From: an uncultured Prevotellaceae bacterium
Lineage (GTDB): Bacteria; Bacteroidota; Bacteroidia; Bacteroidales; Bacteroidaceae
DNA: 64,000 nt
NCBI GenBank assembly: GCA_900314755.1
Contig: OMWH01000009.1
Location: 1 to 64,000, forward strand
Direction of reading: 5' to 3'
The translations under genes were made by a program, and so were the position numbers. Positions 43,820 to 51,111 of this stretch are shown piece after piece (the stretch's first letter is position 1; the number at the start of each line of letters is the position of its first letter). The notes beneath the pieces are model-generated. The model had not been told where the DNA came from, did no database searches, and saw only the letters and a program-made list of their open reading frames with translations.

Positions 43820-44168
43820 AAGAGATTTTTCACGATTACAGCATATCCTCACAGCAATTACCTGTGTGGAAGAGTATATTAATGGAATTAGCGAGGAAGA
43901 GTTAAAGAATGACAGACTACGCCTTCATGCCACAATTTATAACGTACAGATCATAGGAGAGGTCGTTTATAAATTGACAGATGATTTCAAACAAAAGCAT
44001 CCTATGACTCCATGGGCTGTCATTGAGAAAATGAGACACATCTTGGTACATGATTATTTCAGAATTAATTTTGATGTGCTTTGGGACGTAATTACCAAAG
44101 ACATACCCTTACTGAACTCACAAATCAAGAAGTATATTACTGAATTTAATCCATCCCCTACGCTATAA
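43806..44168 (+). CDS. HEPN-domain toxin (HepT/DUF86), module 1
   Basis: A 120-residue all-helical HEPN ribonuclease-type toxin with the catalytic RX4HXY motif (RHILVHDYF). HepT toxins cleave RNA or tRNA until AMPylated by MntA on the motif tyrosine. The C-terminal NPSPTL and stop are encoded inside cassette repeat copy 2, so the repeat supplied a new gene end. The antitoxin is directly upstream and overlapping. Confidence 0.85.
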   Translation: MREPERDFSRLQHILTAITCVEEYINGISEEELKNDRLRLHATIYNVQIIGEVVYKLTDDFKQKHPMTPWAVIEKMRHILVHDYFRINFDVLWDVITKDIPLLNSQIKKYITEFNPSPTL

Positions 44169-44224
44169 CTCAAACGGGCAGACATGCAGATTGTCTGCCC
44201 GTTTGTTTTTTCCCGAAATGTTTG
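44147..44224 (+). repeat. Cassette repeat, copy 2
   Basis: Its 5' part encodes the HEPN C-terminus (44147-44168). The stem CGGGCAGAC (44175-44183) / GTCTGCCCG (44193-44201) is a perfect 9 bp, then TTTGTTTTTT, CCCGAAA and the TTTG -33 box of module 2. Confidence 0.92.
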
Positions 44225-44253
44225 GAAGTTACAAAAATAGTTCCTATCTTTGC
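44221..44253 (+). promoter_or_regulatory. Promoter of the second MNT-HEPN module
   Basis: TTTG (44221-44224), 20-nt spacer, TATCTTTGC (44245-44253). Confidence 0.8.
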
Positions 44254-44270
44254 AAAAAGAAACAATAAAT

Positions 44271-44576
44271 ATGATTAGAAGAGCACAAGATTATATTGAC
44301 CTCATTCGCAATCATTCCGCTGAATTGCAAAACAAATTCGGTATTACTTCTTTGCGCTTATTTGGTTCTGTTGCTCGTAATGAACATCATGAAGGGAGTG
44401 ATGTAGATCTCTTCGCCACTATGCCGCCTAAATTTTTCAATTATATTTTGGCTATACAATATTTAGAGCAGTTGCTTGGTTGTCCTGTTGACCTGATACA
44501 AGATCATAAAAATCTCAGACCGTTTTTCAGAGAACAAATTGAAAAAGATGGAATCGATATCTTTACAGAATCTTAG
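44271..44576 (+). CDS. MNT-domain antitoxin nucleotidyltransferase, module 2
   Basis: A 101-residue protein with FGSVARNEHHEGSDVD (G-S-x10-D-x-D). Apart from this signature and the shared fold it differs clearly from the module 1 antitoxin, so it is not a recent duplicate. The start at 44271 is the first Met after the promoter. It overlaps its toxin by 29-38 bp depending on the toxin start. Confidence 0.82.
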   Translation: MIRRAQDYIDLIRNHSAELQNKFGITSLRLFGSVARNEHHEGSDVDLFATMPPKFFNYILAIQYLEQLLGCPVDLIQDHKNLRPFFREQIEKDGIDIFTES

Positions 44577-44952
44577 AATCGTTGAAGATCAACTTCATCA
44601 GATATTAGATGCTATCCAGAAACTTGAATTATGGAATGCAGATCTAACTGATGTAAATGAACTTGTATCTTCACCAGAGGGAATGAAAACTTTGGCTGCA
44701 GATTGCATGCTAATAGAAGCTATAGGTGAAGGAGTTAAACGCATCGATGAACGTACTCATCAGCTTTTGCTTCCCTCACGTCCTGAAATACCCTGGAAAG
44801 CTGTCAAAGGCATGCGTGACCATATTGCTCATGGCTATTTTGATATTAATACAGATTTCGTTTGGGATGTCATAAAGAATGACCTCCCTGAACTTCGTGT
44901 TGCAATTGAGTATTTTACAGATCATCTTTACGAAATAGTCCCTTTCGAATAA
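44539..44952 (+). CDS. HEPN-domain toxin (HepT/DUF86), module 2
   Basis: A 137-residue HEPN protein with RDHIAHGYF (RX4HXY). It shares the motif and the following FDIN..(F/L)VWDVI segment with module 1 but has a different N-terminal half and ends YEIVPFE. The start could also be the Met at 44548. The gene stops at the first base block of cassette repeat copy 3 rather than reading into it. Confidence 0.82.
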   Translation: MKKMESISLQNLRIVEDQLHQILDAIQKLELWNADLTDVNELVSSPEGMKTLAADCMLIEAIGEGVKRIDERTHQLLLPSRPEIPWKAVKGMRDHIAHGYFDINTDFVWDVIKNDLPELRVAIEYFTDHLYEIVPFE

Positions 44953-45026
44953 TCCATCCCTACGCTATAACTCAAACGGGCAGACATGCAGATTGTCTGC
45001 CCGTTGGTTTTTTATCAAAATATTTG
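44950..45026 (+). repeat. Cassette repeat, copy 3
   Basis: It starts with the module 2 stop codon. One C is missing from the CCCC run; the stem CGGGCAGAC (44977-44985) / GTCTGCCCG (44995-45003) is intact, then TTGGTTTTTT. It ends at the TTTG -33 box of the regulator gene. Confidence 0.9.
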
Positions 45027-45055
45027 CAAATTATCCGAAAAGAACGTATCTTTGC
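45023..45055 (+). promoter_or_regulatory. Promoter of the PUL regulator gene
   Basis: TTTG (45023-45026), 20-nt spacer, TATCTTTGC (45047-45055). Confidence 0.75.
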
Positions 45056-45074
45056 ATATAAATAACTATTAATC

Positions 45075-47615
45075 ATGCGGAAGACCATCTTGTTGATATG
45101 GTATCTTATAATAGGTTGGGCAACATCGCTCAACGCACAGCCACAATGTACCATCACCCACTTTGACGAGTTCTGTGGCATGGCGCAGTGGTATGTTACG
45201 CAAATCGTACAAGACCGACAAGGTATTATGTGGTTTGCCACATGGAACGGTTTGAACAGGTATGACGGATATGAGTTTCAATGTTTCAAATCCAGGACAG
45301 GTGATGAAGTAGACATTCCGTCTGACCGCTTTCAAGATATCAAGTTAGCAACTGATGGTAGCCTACTCTGTTATGTTGACGGACGTGTTTTCGGATTCTC
45401 TACTAAGACATGTAAGTTCTTCCAGATAAAAGCAGATGAGGAGCTAAAACTTAAACAGGATTTTGACCATTCCCACCAACAAGAAGAGGCTTTTGAACTT
45501 GAGGGAACTCCCAATTACGTGAAAGATACCTATGGAACGGTGTGGGCAATTGGACAGGAAGGAAAACTATCGTACAAGAATCCCGTCACAGGACAATATA
45601 TAGATTATCCATCTGACTGGCACGGAGCCAAACGTATTCGTCTCTGTACTATTGACAAAGAAGGAAACGCATGGCTCACTAGCAACTATGGCGCTTTTAA
45701 GTTGTCTTTCCTGCGTAAACCCTTTCAGTTTTTTGAACAAGAAAAACAAACTCAGGTACGAGCATTTTATTTAGACCGTCAACAACGCTATTGGATAACC
45801 ACACGTGATGATGCCACTATCAGGCTCTATGACAAGAACAACAGGCTATTGGGGTATATTGGACCTGACGGACACCTTCATCCACAATACACCTCGTTTG
45901 GAGCACCTGTCTATCATGTCATGCAAGACTCGAAAGGTACTTTCTGGCTTTGCAGCAAGCCCAAAGGACTATTCAGGCTGCGAGAAAAGACTGACGGCTC
46001 TTTCTCGGTAGAACATTTCACACACAGCCATCAAGACAAACAATCCCTGACAGACAATGAGTTATACTATGCTATTGAGGATCTACAAGGTAGACTTTGG
46101 ATTGCCACCTTCAATAGTGGAATCAATTGTATCCCCAATCCTCAAGCGGAGCATCCTGTATTTCTGAATCAGGATAACGGACTGAAATACCCGAAAGATA
46201 TGGGACAACGTGTGCGTCAGTTCCATATTACACGACAGCATATTCTCCTCGCCGCAACGACAACTGGCTTGTTTGTCGCTGATATCTCCCCAAAAGATGC
46301 TCGCCAGATAACTTTTAAAAGGCATATCAAGGACACACACCGTAACAACAGTTTAAGTAATAACGCCACTATGTATGTCTCTGAGGACTCCCAACACCGT
46401 ATTTATATATGTACAGAGAGTGGTGGGTTAAATCAGATAATAACAGAAAACTTATTGGCGAACCAATTGGAATTCCGTCATTTCAACCTCGCCACAGGCT
46501 TTCCTTCAGATATTATTCTCTCGGCAGTACCTTATGGCAAAGACCTTTTAGTAGTCAGCAACAATCAGATTGTGAGACTGAAGCCCGATGAGTCTAAAAA
46601 TCAGAATTACGAATCTTTCCTGTGGCAGGATAAACTACGTTTTTCAGATGCAACCCCACTTCGGTTGCCAGATGGTAGAAGTATTTTCGGATTGCAAAAC
46701 GGAGCAATAACCATCAAGCCTGACGGTATACAGAAAAGTAATTTCGTTCCCCCTATTGTATTGACAAGCCTTTCCATAGAAAATGGTCCAAGTGACCGTG
46801 CTGTCAACAGACTGGACACATTAGTGCTTGCTCCTTCACAACGAGATATATTCTTGCAATTTGCCGCATTAGACTACAAAACGGAAGGAATGATTGACTA
46901 TGCCTTCCGGTTGGGTGACGGTGACGAGCCTTGGAACAATATCGGGAAAAATCACTCCGTAACATTTCTTGACTTACGCCCAGGTACATATCTGCTTCAG
47001 ATCAAATCCACGAACAACGACGGTGTCTGGGTTGATAACACTCGTACATTGACCATTATCGTTACACCAACCTTCTGGGAAACAAGATGGGCAAAGGCGC
47101 TATATCTCTTACTGATAGTTGTCATTGTGTGGGGTGTGATACGAACCCGACAACATATCATCAACCTGAATCGTCGACAGCAGGAACTACATGAGGCATA
47201 TCTTGCCTTACTCAATGCGACTCCTACTCACCCCTTATTATCTGTGAAAGAGGAATCCACACTTGCCAAGCCCAAAATGAAGCCAGAAGACGAGACGTTT
47301 ATGCAACGGGCAATGCAATTTATCGAGGAACACTTAGGGGATCCAGATATCAATATCGGTGATATGGCAGATGCCACAGCCACCAGTCGCTCTGGACTAA
47401 ACCGCAAAATGAAATCACTACTGGGCGTTACCCCACTCGATTTCATCCGTGAGGCTCGAATCCGTAAGGCTTGCCAGTTGTTGAAAGAGGGACTTCCTAT
47501 CAATGATGTCGCTTACAACTGTGGTTTCTCTGACCCCAAGTATTTCGGGAAATGCTTTAAAGCCGAAATAGGAATGACACCTAAAGAATACAAGGTGGAA
47601 AATTCTCCCAACTAA
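45075..47615 (+). CDS. Transmembrane beta-propeller/AraC regulator without kinase domains
   Basis: An 846-residue protein organised like the sensor of a hybrid two-component system but shortened. It has a signal peptide (1-21, ending LNAQP), two-component-regulator propeller repeats (about 30-590, e.g. IMWFATWNGLNRYDG), a Y_Y_Y domain (about 590-665), one transmembrane helix (about 673-692), a 40-residue linker and a C-terminal AraC HTH (about 735-840; IRKACQLLKEGLPINDVAYN). No HisKA, HATPase or receiver domain exists between the membrane and the HTH. It probably senses periplasmic pectin fragments and binds DNA directly. The frame is intact, so it is not a truncated pseudogene. Confidence 0.88.
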   Translation: MRKTILLIWYLIIGWATSLNAQPQCTITHFDEFCGMAQWYVTQIVQDRQGIMWFATWNGLNRYDGYEFQCFKSRTGDEVDIPSDRFQDIKLATDGSLLCYVDGRVFGFSTKTCKFFQIKADEELKLKQDFDHSHQQEEAFELEGTPNYVKDTYGTVWAIGQEGKLSYKNPVTGQYIDYPSDWHGAKRIRLCTIDKEGNAWLTSNYGAFKLSFLRKPFQFFEQEKQTQVRAFYLDRQQRYWITTRDDATIRLYDKNNRLLGYIGPDGHLHPQYTSFGAPVYHVMQDSKGTFWLCSKPKGLFRLREKTDGSFSVEHFTHSHQDKQSLTDNELYYAIEDLQGRLWIATFNSGINCIPNPQAEHPVFLNQDNGLKYPKDMGQRVRQFHITRQHILLAATTTGLFVADISPKDARQITFKRHIKDTHRNNSLSNNATMYVSEDSQHRIYICTESGGLNQIITENLLANQLEFRHFNLATGFPSDIILSAVPYGKDLLVVSNNQIVRLKPDESKNQNYESFLWQDKLRFSDATPLRLPDGRSIFGLQNGAITIKPDGIQKSNFVPPIVLTSLSIENGPSDRAVNRLDTLVLAPSQRDIFLQFAALDYKTEGMIDYAFRLGDGDEPWNNIGKNHSVTFLDLRPGTYLLQIKSTNNDGVWVDNTRTLTIIVTPTFWETRWAKALYLLLIVVIVWGVIRTRQHIINLNRRQQELHEAYLALLNATPTHPLLSVKEESTLAKPKMKPEDETFMQRAMQFIEEHLGDPDINIGDMADATATSRSGLNRKMKSLLGVTPLDFIREARIRKACQLLKEGLPINDVAYNCGFSDPKYFGKCFKAEIGMTPKEYKVENSPN

Positions 47616-47660
47616 GGTAGAAAATTGTGTCAAACCCGCATGATGACACAATTTTCCACT
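47592..47660. promoter_or_regulatory. Candidate AraC-regulator binding repeats and hairpin
   Basis: AAGGTGGAAAATT (47592-47604) and AAGGTAGAAAATT (47614-47626) are 22 bp apart; a third copy is inverted (650-660 region, AGTGGAAAATT). GAAAATTGTGTCA (47620-47632) also pairs perfectly with TGACACAATTTTC (47644-47656), loop 11 nt. The block overlaps the end of the regulator gene and lies about 45 bp upstream of the susC -7 box. Confidence 0.5.
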
Positions 47661-47701
47661 CCTTTGCCTTGAACTTGCCCCTGATATTAGAAGTAGTATT
47701 G

Positions 47702-47710
47702 TAGTTTTGC
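47702..47710 (+). promoter_or_regulatory. -7 box of the second susC-susD operon
   Basis: TAGTTTTGC. The only TTG nearby (47675-47677) is 24 nt upstream, so the -33 box is weak; this fits an activator-dependent promoter. Confidence 0.5.
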
Positions 47711-47772
47711 AGTGAAATTAAAAACAAACTGCTAACAAATATTTCTAATGTCTAATTTAATAAGGTAAAGTA

Positions 47773-50700
47773 ATGAAGAAGTTTAAGCTATTTGCGACAA
47801 GAGCTTTGTTTCTGACTTTCCTGACACTGGTAGCCCAGACAGCATGGGCACAGTCCAAGACGGTCAAAGGTAAAGTTACCGATAGTAGCGATGAGCCACT
47901 GATCGGTGTAAGTGTAACTATTAAAGGGACACAAAACACAGGTGTAATTACTGATGTAAATGGTGACTACACCATCACGGTTCCCAATGAGAGAAGTATA
48001 CTTCTCTTTAACTACATTGGCTACAGCGAAGCCGAACAAAATGTATCTGGGAAGTCGACTGTAAACATCGTTATGAAGGAAGACAACATCGGTCTTGACG
48101 AAGTTGTTGTAATTGGTTATGGTACTGTAAAGCGCAAAGACCTGACAGGTGCTGTCGCCTCTGTGAAAGGTGAGGATCTTGCCGCTATTCCTGTAAATAA
48201 TGTGGCACAGGCACTGCAAGGAAAACTTCCTGGTGTGAATGTGGTTTCTGGCGATGGTCGTCCAGATGCCGATGTCTCTATCCGTGTACGTGGTGGTGGT
48301 TCTATCACTCAGAATAACGATCCGCTCTTTATTGTTGACGGCTTCCCCGTATCAACCATTAGTGATATTCCCGCCTCTGAAATTGAGAGTATTGACGTAC
48401 TGAAAGACGCATCCTCTACAGCCATTTATGGAGCACGAGGTGCTAATGGTGTTATCCTCGTAACGACGAAAAAAGCTGAGGGCGGTAAAGTAAAGATCAG
48501 TTATGACGGCTACGTACAGGCAAAGAGCGTAGCCAAGACGCTGGAGACTATGAGCGCTCAGGATTATGTGCTCTTCCATTGGGGGTATGGCACATCCCGT
48601 GGTCAAGGTGTGGGTGACGCTGTTGCCAAGTACTTCGGTCTGGGCAGTCAATATGGCAACCACTTTGCACAATATGCAAATGTTGGCACACATGACTATA
48701 CTGACGACTTACTCCGTACCGCATGGACCCACAGCCATAATGTCTCTATCAGCGGTGGCAATGACAAGACTCATTTTGTTGCTAATGTAAACTATATTAA
48801 TGATAAAGGTATCAAGATTCGCTCCGGACTTGAGAAGTTCTCCGCATCTATCAAACTCCAGCAACAGTTGCTCAAGAACCTGACCTTTGATGCTGACCTC
48901 CGCTATACAGAGTCTACCATCAATGGACAGGAAGGTGTACAAAACGGGCGAGGCTCAGAAATCTCTGGCGCATATAAGTATCGCCCTATTGATAATCCCC
49001 TCGGTGGTGTCAGCATTTCCGAGATTTCTGGATTGAGTTTCGGTGTGAAGAACATTGATGATAGTTATCATAACAACCCATTGATGCTGGTGGAGAGTGT
49101 CACTAACGAGCGAAACTCACGAAACCTTCGTGGTAGCGGTGCATTAGCATGGGAAATTATCAATGGACTCACTGCTCGTACGGAAATTTCAATTTCACGC
49201 TCTAGTGGAACATCAAAATATTATGACGATGGATATAATGATGCTGCTGAAAAGCGTGCGACACTGACTCGCAGCACTGGTACAGGACTCCGTTGGTTGA
49301 ACACTTTGAACTACAATCTGTCACTGAACAAAATCCACTCTTTCAATTTCTTGCTGGGTCATGAACTTATCAAGAACAACTCTGAATCATCACAACTTGC
49401 TGGCTATGGATATCCTGACAATTTCGATTATGAGACCGCTATAGGTATGATTAATACCGCTACGCGCTCATTCTCTGCCATCAATACCATCGGTGTTCCC
49501 ACACGTACTGTATCATATTTCGGGCGTATCAACTACACCTTGTTAGATCGCTATCTCTTTACGCTCACTATGCGTGCTGATGGAAGTTCCAAATTCGCTC
49601 CTAATAACCGTTGGGGTTACTTCCCTGCCGCAGCCTTCGGATGGCGTATCAGTGAGGAGCCGTTCATGGCTGGCACCAAGAAGTGGTTGTCCAATCTGAA
49701 ACTGCGTCTTTCGTTTGGTACATCAGGTGCTGACAATATCAGTTCAAACCTCTGGCGTGAGACATGGAAAACAACCAGTGCCGCTAACAATAAAGTGACT
49801 ATCAATGGTGAGAAGACGCCATTCTATCAGCCAGACGGATTGCTTGCCAATAATGATCTGAAATGGGAGACTACTATTTCCCGTAACCTCGGTATTGACT
49901 ATGGTTTCCTTGACGGACGTATCAATGGTAGCATTGAATTCTACTGGAATACCACAAAGGACCTGCTGATGCTCGTCCCCGTTGATAACACAACAGGATA
50001 CACTTATCAGTATCAGAACTTCGGTAAGACTTCTAACCGTGGTATTGAACTTTCTGCAAACGTAGACATTATACGCACGAAAGATTTACGCTTCAATGTA
50101 GGATTGGTATACAACTATAATAAGAATAAAGTTGACGAACTGACCAATGCTGATAACTACCTCTACTCATCCTACTGGGCTTCTTCTGCTCTGATGCCAG
50201 TCAATGACTATATGCTCGTTGAGGGTAAGTCGGTAGGTATCGTGCGTGGTTTCAAGTCTGCAGGTTTCTACACGGTAGATGATTTCAACTACACTAACGG
50301 ACAATATGTACTGAAAGAAGGTGTTCCTGATTTCGACCGTGCCATATCCGCTAACTACATGAATCCGTTTAATCTTCCTCAGGGTCAATCAGCATTCCCT
50401 GGTGCTGCAAAGTTCGTAGACGTAGACAATAGCGGACGTGTAACACTTGATGATGCCACGGAACTGGGTGAGGTTATGGCACGCCATACTGGTGGATTCT
50501 CGCTGAATCTGCAATATAAGAACTGGGATGCTGGTGCCAACTTCAACTATGTACTTGACGGAAAGATTTACAATGCGAATGCTATGATGAACCTCTCAGG
50601 TGGTGAATATAACGATCTGACAGCACAGAAACTGTCATTCATTGCTGATGCATATAAAATATATAATGTAAACACTGCCGGCGAACTCTATGCTGTAACA

Positions 50701-51069
50701 GACCCTGATGAACTTCGCACGTTGAATGCTGGTGCCAAGTATGCTGTACCTTATCATCAGAATGGCATCGTCACTGACCAATTCCTGGAGAGTGGTGCTT
50801 ATTTGCGTTTACAGTCACTGACCATCGGCTATACCTTGCCAAAGTCTCTGGTAAAGAGAGTTAGTCTGAGTAATGTCCGTTTCTATCTGACAGCAACCAA
50901 CCTGTTCACTATTACCGGTTATTCTGGTGCTGATCCTGAAGTAAATGCTAACACCACCGGTCGCACAGGATTCTTAGAGAGTGTGAAGGTTCTGCCGACA
51001 TTGAACATGGACTGGGGAGCATATCCTCGTGCCCGCACTTTCACTCTCGGTGCCAATATCAGCTTCTAA
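47773..51069 (+). CDS. SusC/RagA-type TonB-dependent transporter (pair 2)
   Basis: A 1,098-residue outer-membrane protein with signal peptide (ending AWAQS), carboxypeptidase-regulatory-like domain (VKGKVTDSSDEPLIGVSV), GLDEVVVIGYGTVKRKDLTG, plug (RVRGGGSITQNNDPLFIVDG; KDASSTAIYGARGANGVI) and barrel. It is related to pair 1 (same plug motifs) but divergent, which suggests a different oligosaccharide size or decoration. It opens the second PUL operon right after the regulator. Confidence 0.95.
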   Translation: MKKFKLFATRALFLTFLTLVAQTAWAQSKTVKGKVTDSSDEPLIGVSVTIKGTQNTGVITDVNGDYTITVPNERSILLFNYIGYSEAEQNVSGKSTVNIVMKEDNIGLDEVVVIGYGTVKRKDLTGAVASVKGEDLAAIPVNNVAQALQGKLPGVNVVSGDGRPDADVSIRVRGGGSITQNNDPLFIVDGFPVSTISDIPASEIESIDVLKDASSTAIYGARGANGVILVTTKKAEGGKVKISYDGYVQAKSVAKTLETMSAQDYVLFHWGYGTSRGQGVGDAVAKYFGLGSQYGNHFAQYANVGTHDYTDDLLRTAWTHSHNVSISGGNDKTHFVANVNYINDKGIKIRSGLEKFSASIKLQQQLLKNLTFDADLRYTESTINGQEGVQNGRGSEISGAYKYRPIDNPLGGVSISEISGLSFGVKNIDDSYHNNPLMLVESVTNERNSRNLRGSGALAWEIINGLTARTEISISRSSGTSKYYDDGYNDAAEKRATLTRSTGTGLRWLNTLNYNLSLNKIHSFNFLLGHELIKNNSESSQLAGYGYPDNFDYETAIGMINTATRSFSAINTIGVPTRTVSYFGRINYTLLDRYLFTLTMRADGSSKFAPNNRWGYFPAAAFGWRISEEPFMAGTKKWLSNLKLRLSFGTSGADNISSNLWRETWKTTSAANNKVTINGEKTPFYQPDGLLANNDLKWETTISRNLGIDYGFLDGRINGSIEFYWNTTKDLLMLVPVDNTTGYTYQYQNFGKTSNRGIELSANVDIIRTKDLRFNVGLVYNYNKNKVDELTNADNYLYSSYWASSALMPVNDYMLVEGKSVGIVRGFKSAGFYTVDDFNYTNGQYVLKEGVPDFDRAISANYMNPFNLPQGQSAFPGAAKFVDVDNSGRVTLDDATELGEVMARHTGGFSLNLQYKNWDAGANFNYVLDGKIYNANAMMNLSGGEYNDLTAQKLSFIADAYKIYNVNTAGELYAVTDPDELRTLNAGAKYAVPYHQNGIVTDQFLESGAYLRLQSLTIGYTLPKSLVKRVSLSNVRFYLTATNLFTITGYSGADPEVNANTTGRTGFLESVKVLPTLNMDWGAYPRARTFTLGANISF

Positions 51070-51111
51070 AGGTTATAAGTAAAAAGGTAAAAAAGTTAAA
51101 TAGAACACAAT

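Noticed and set aside
45075-47615. Truncated or frameshifted hybrid two-component sensor
   Set aside because: One uninterrupted frame joins the transmembrane helix to a complete AraC domain; no remnants of HisKA or receiver sequence are visible in or after the gene.
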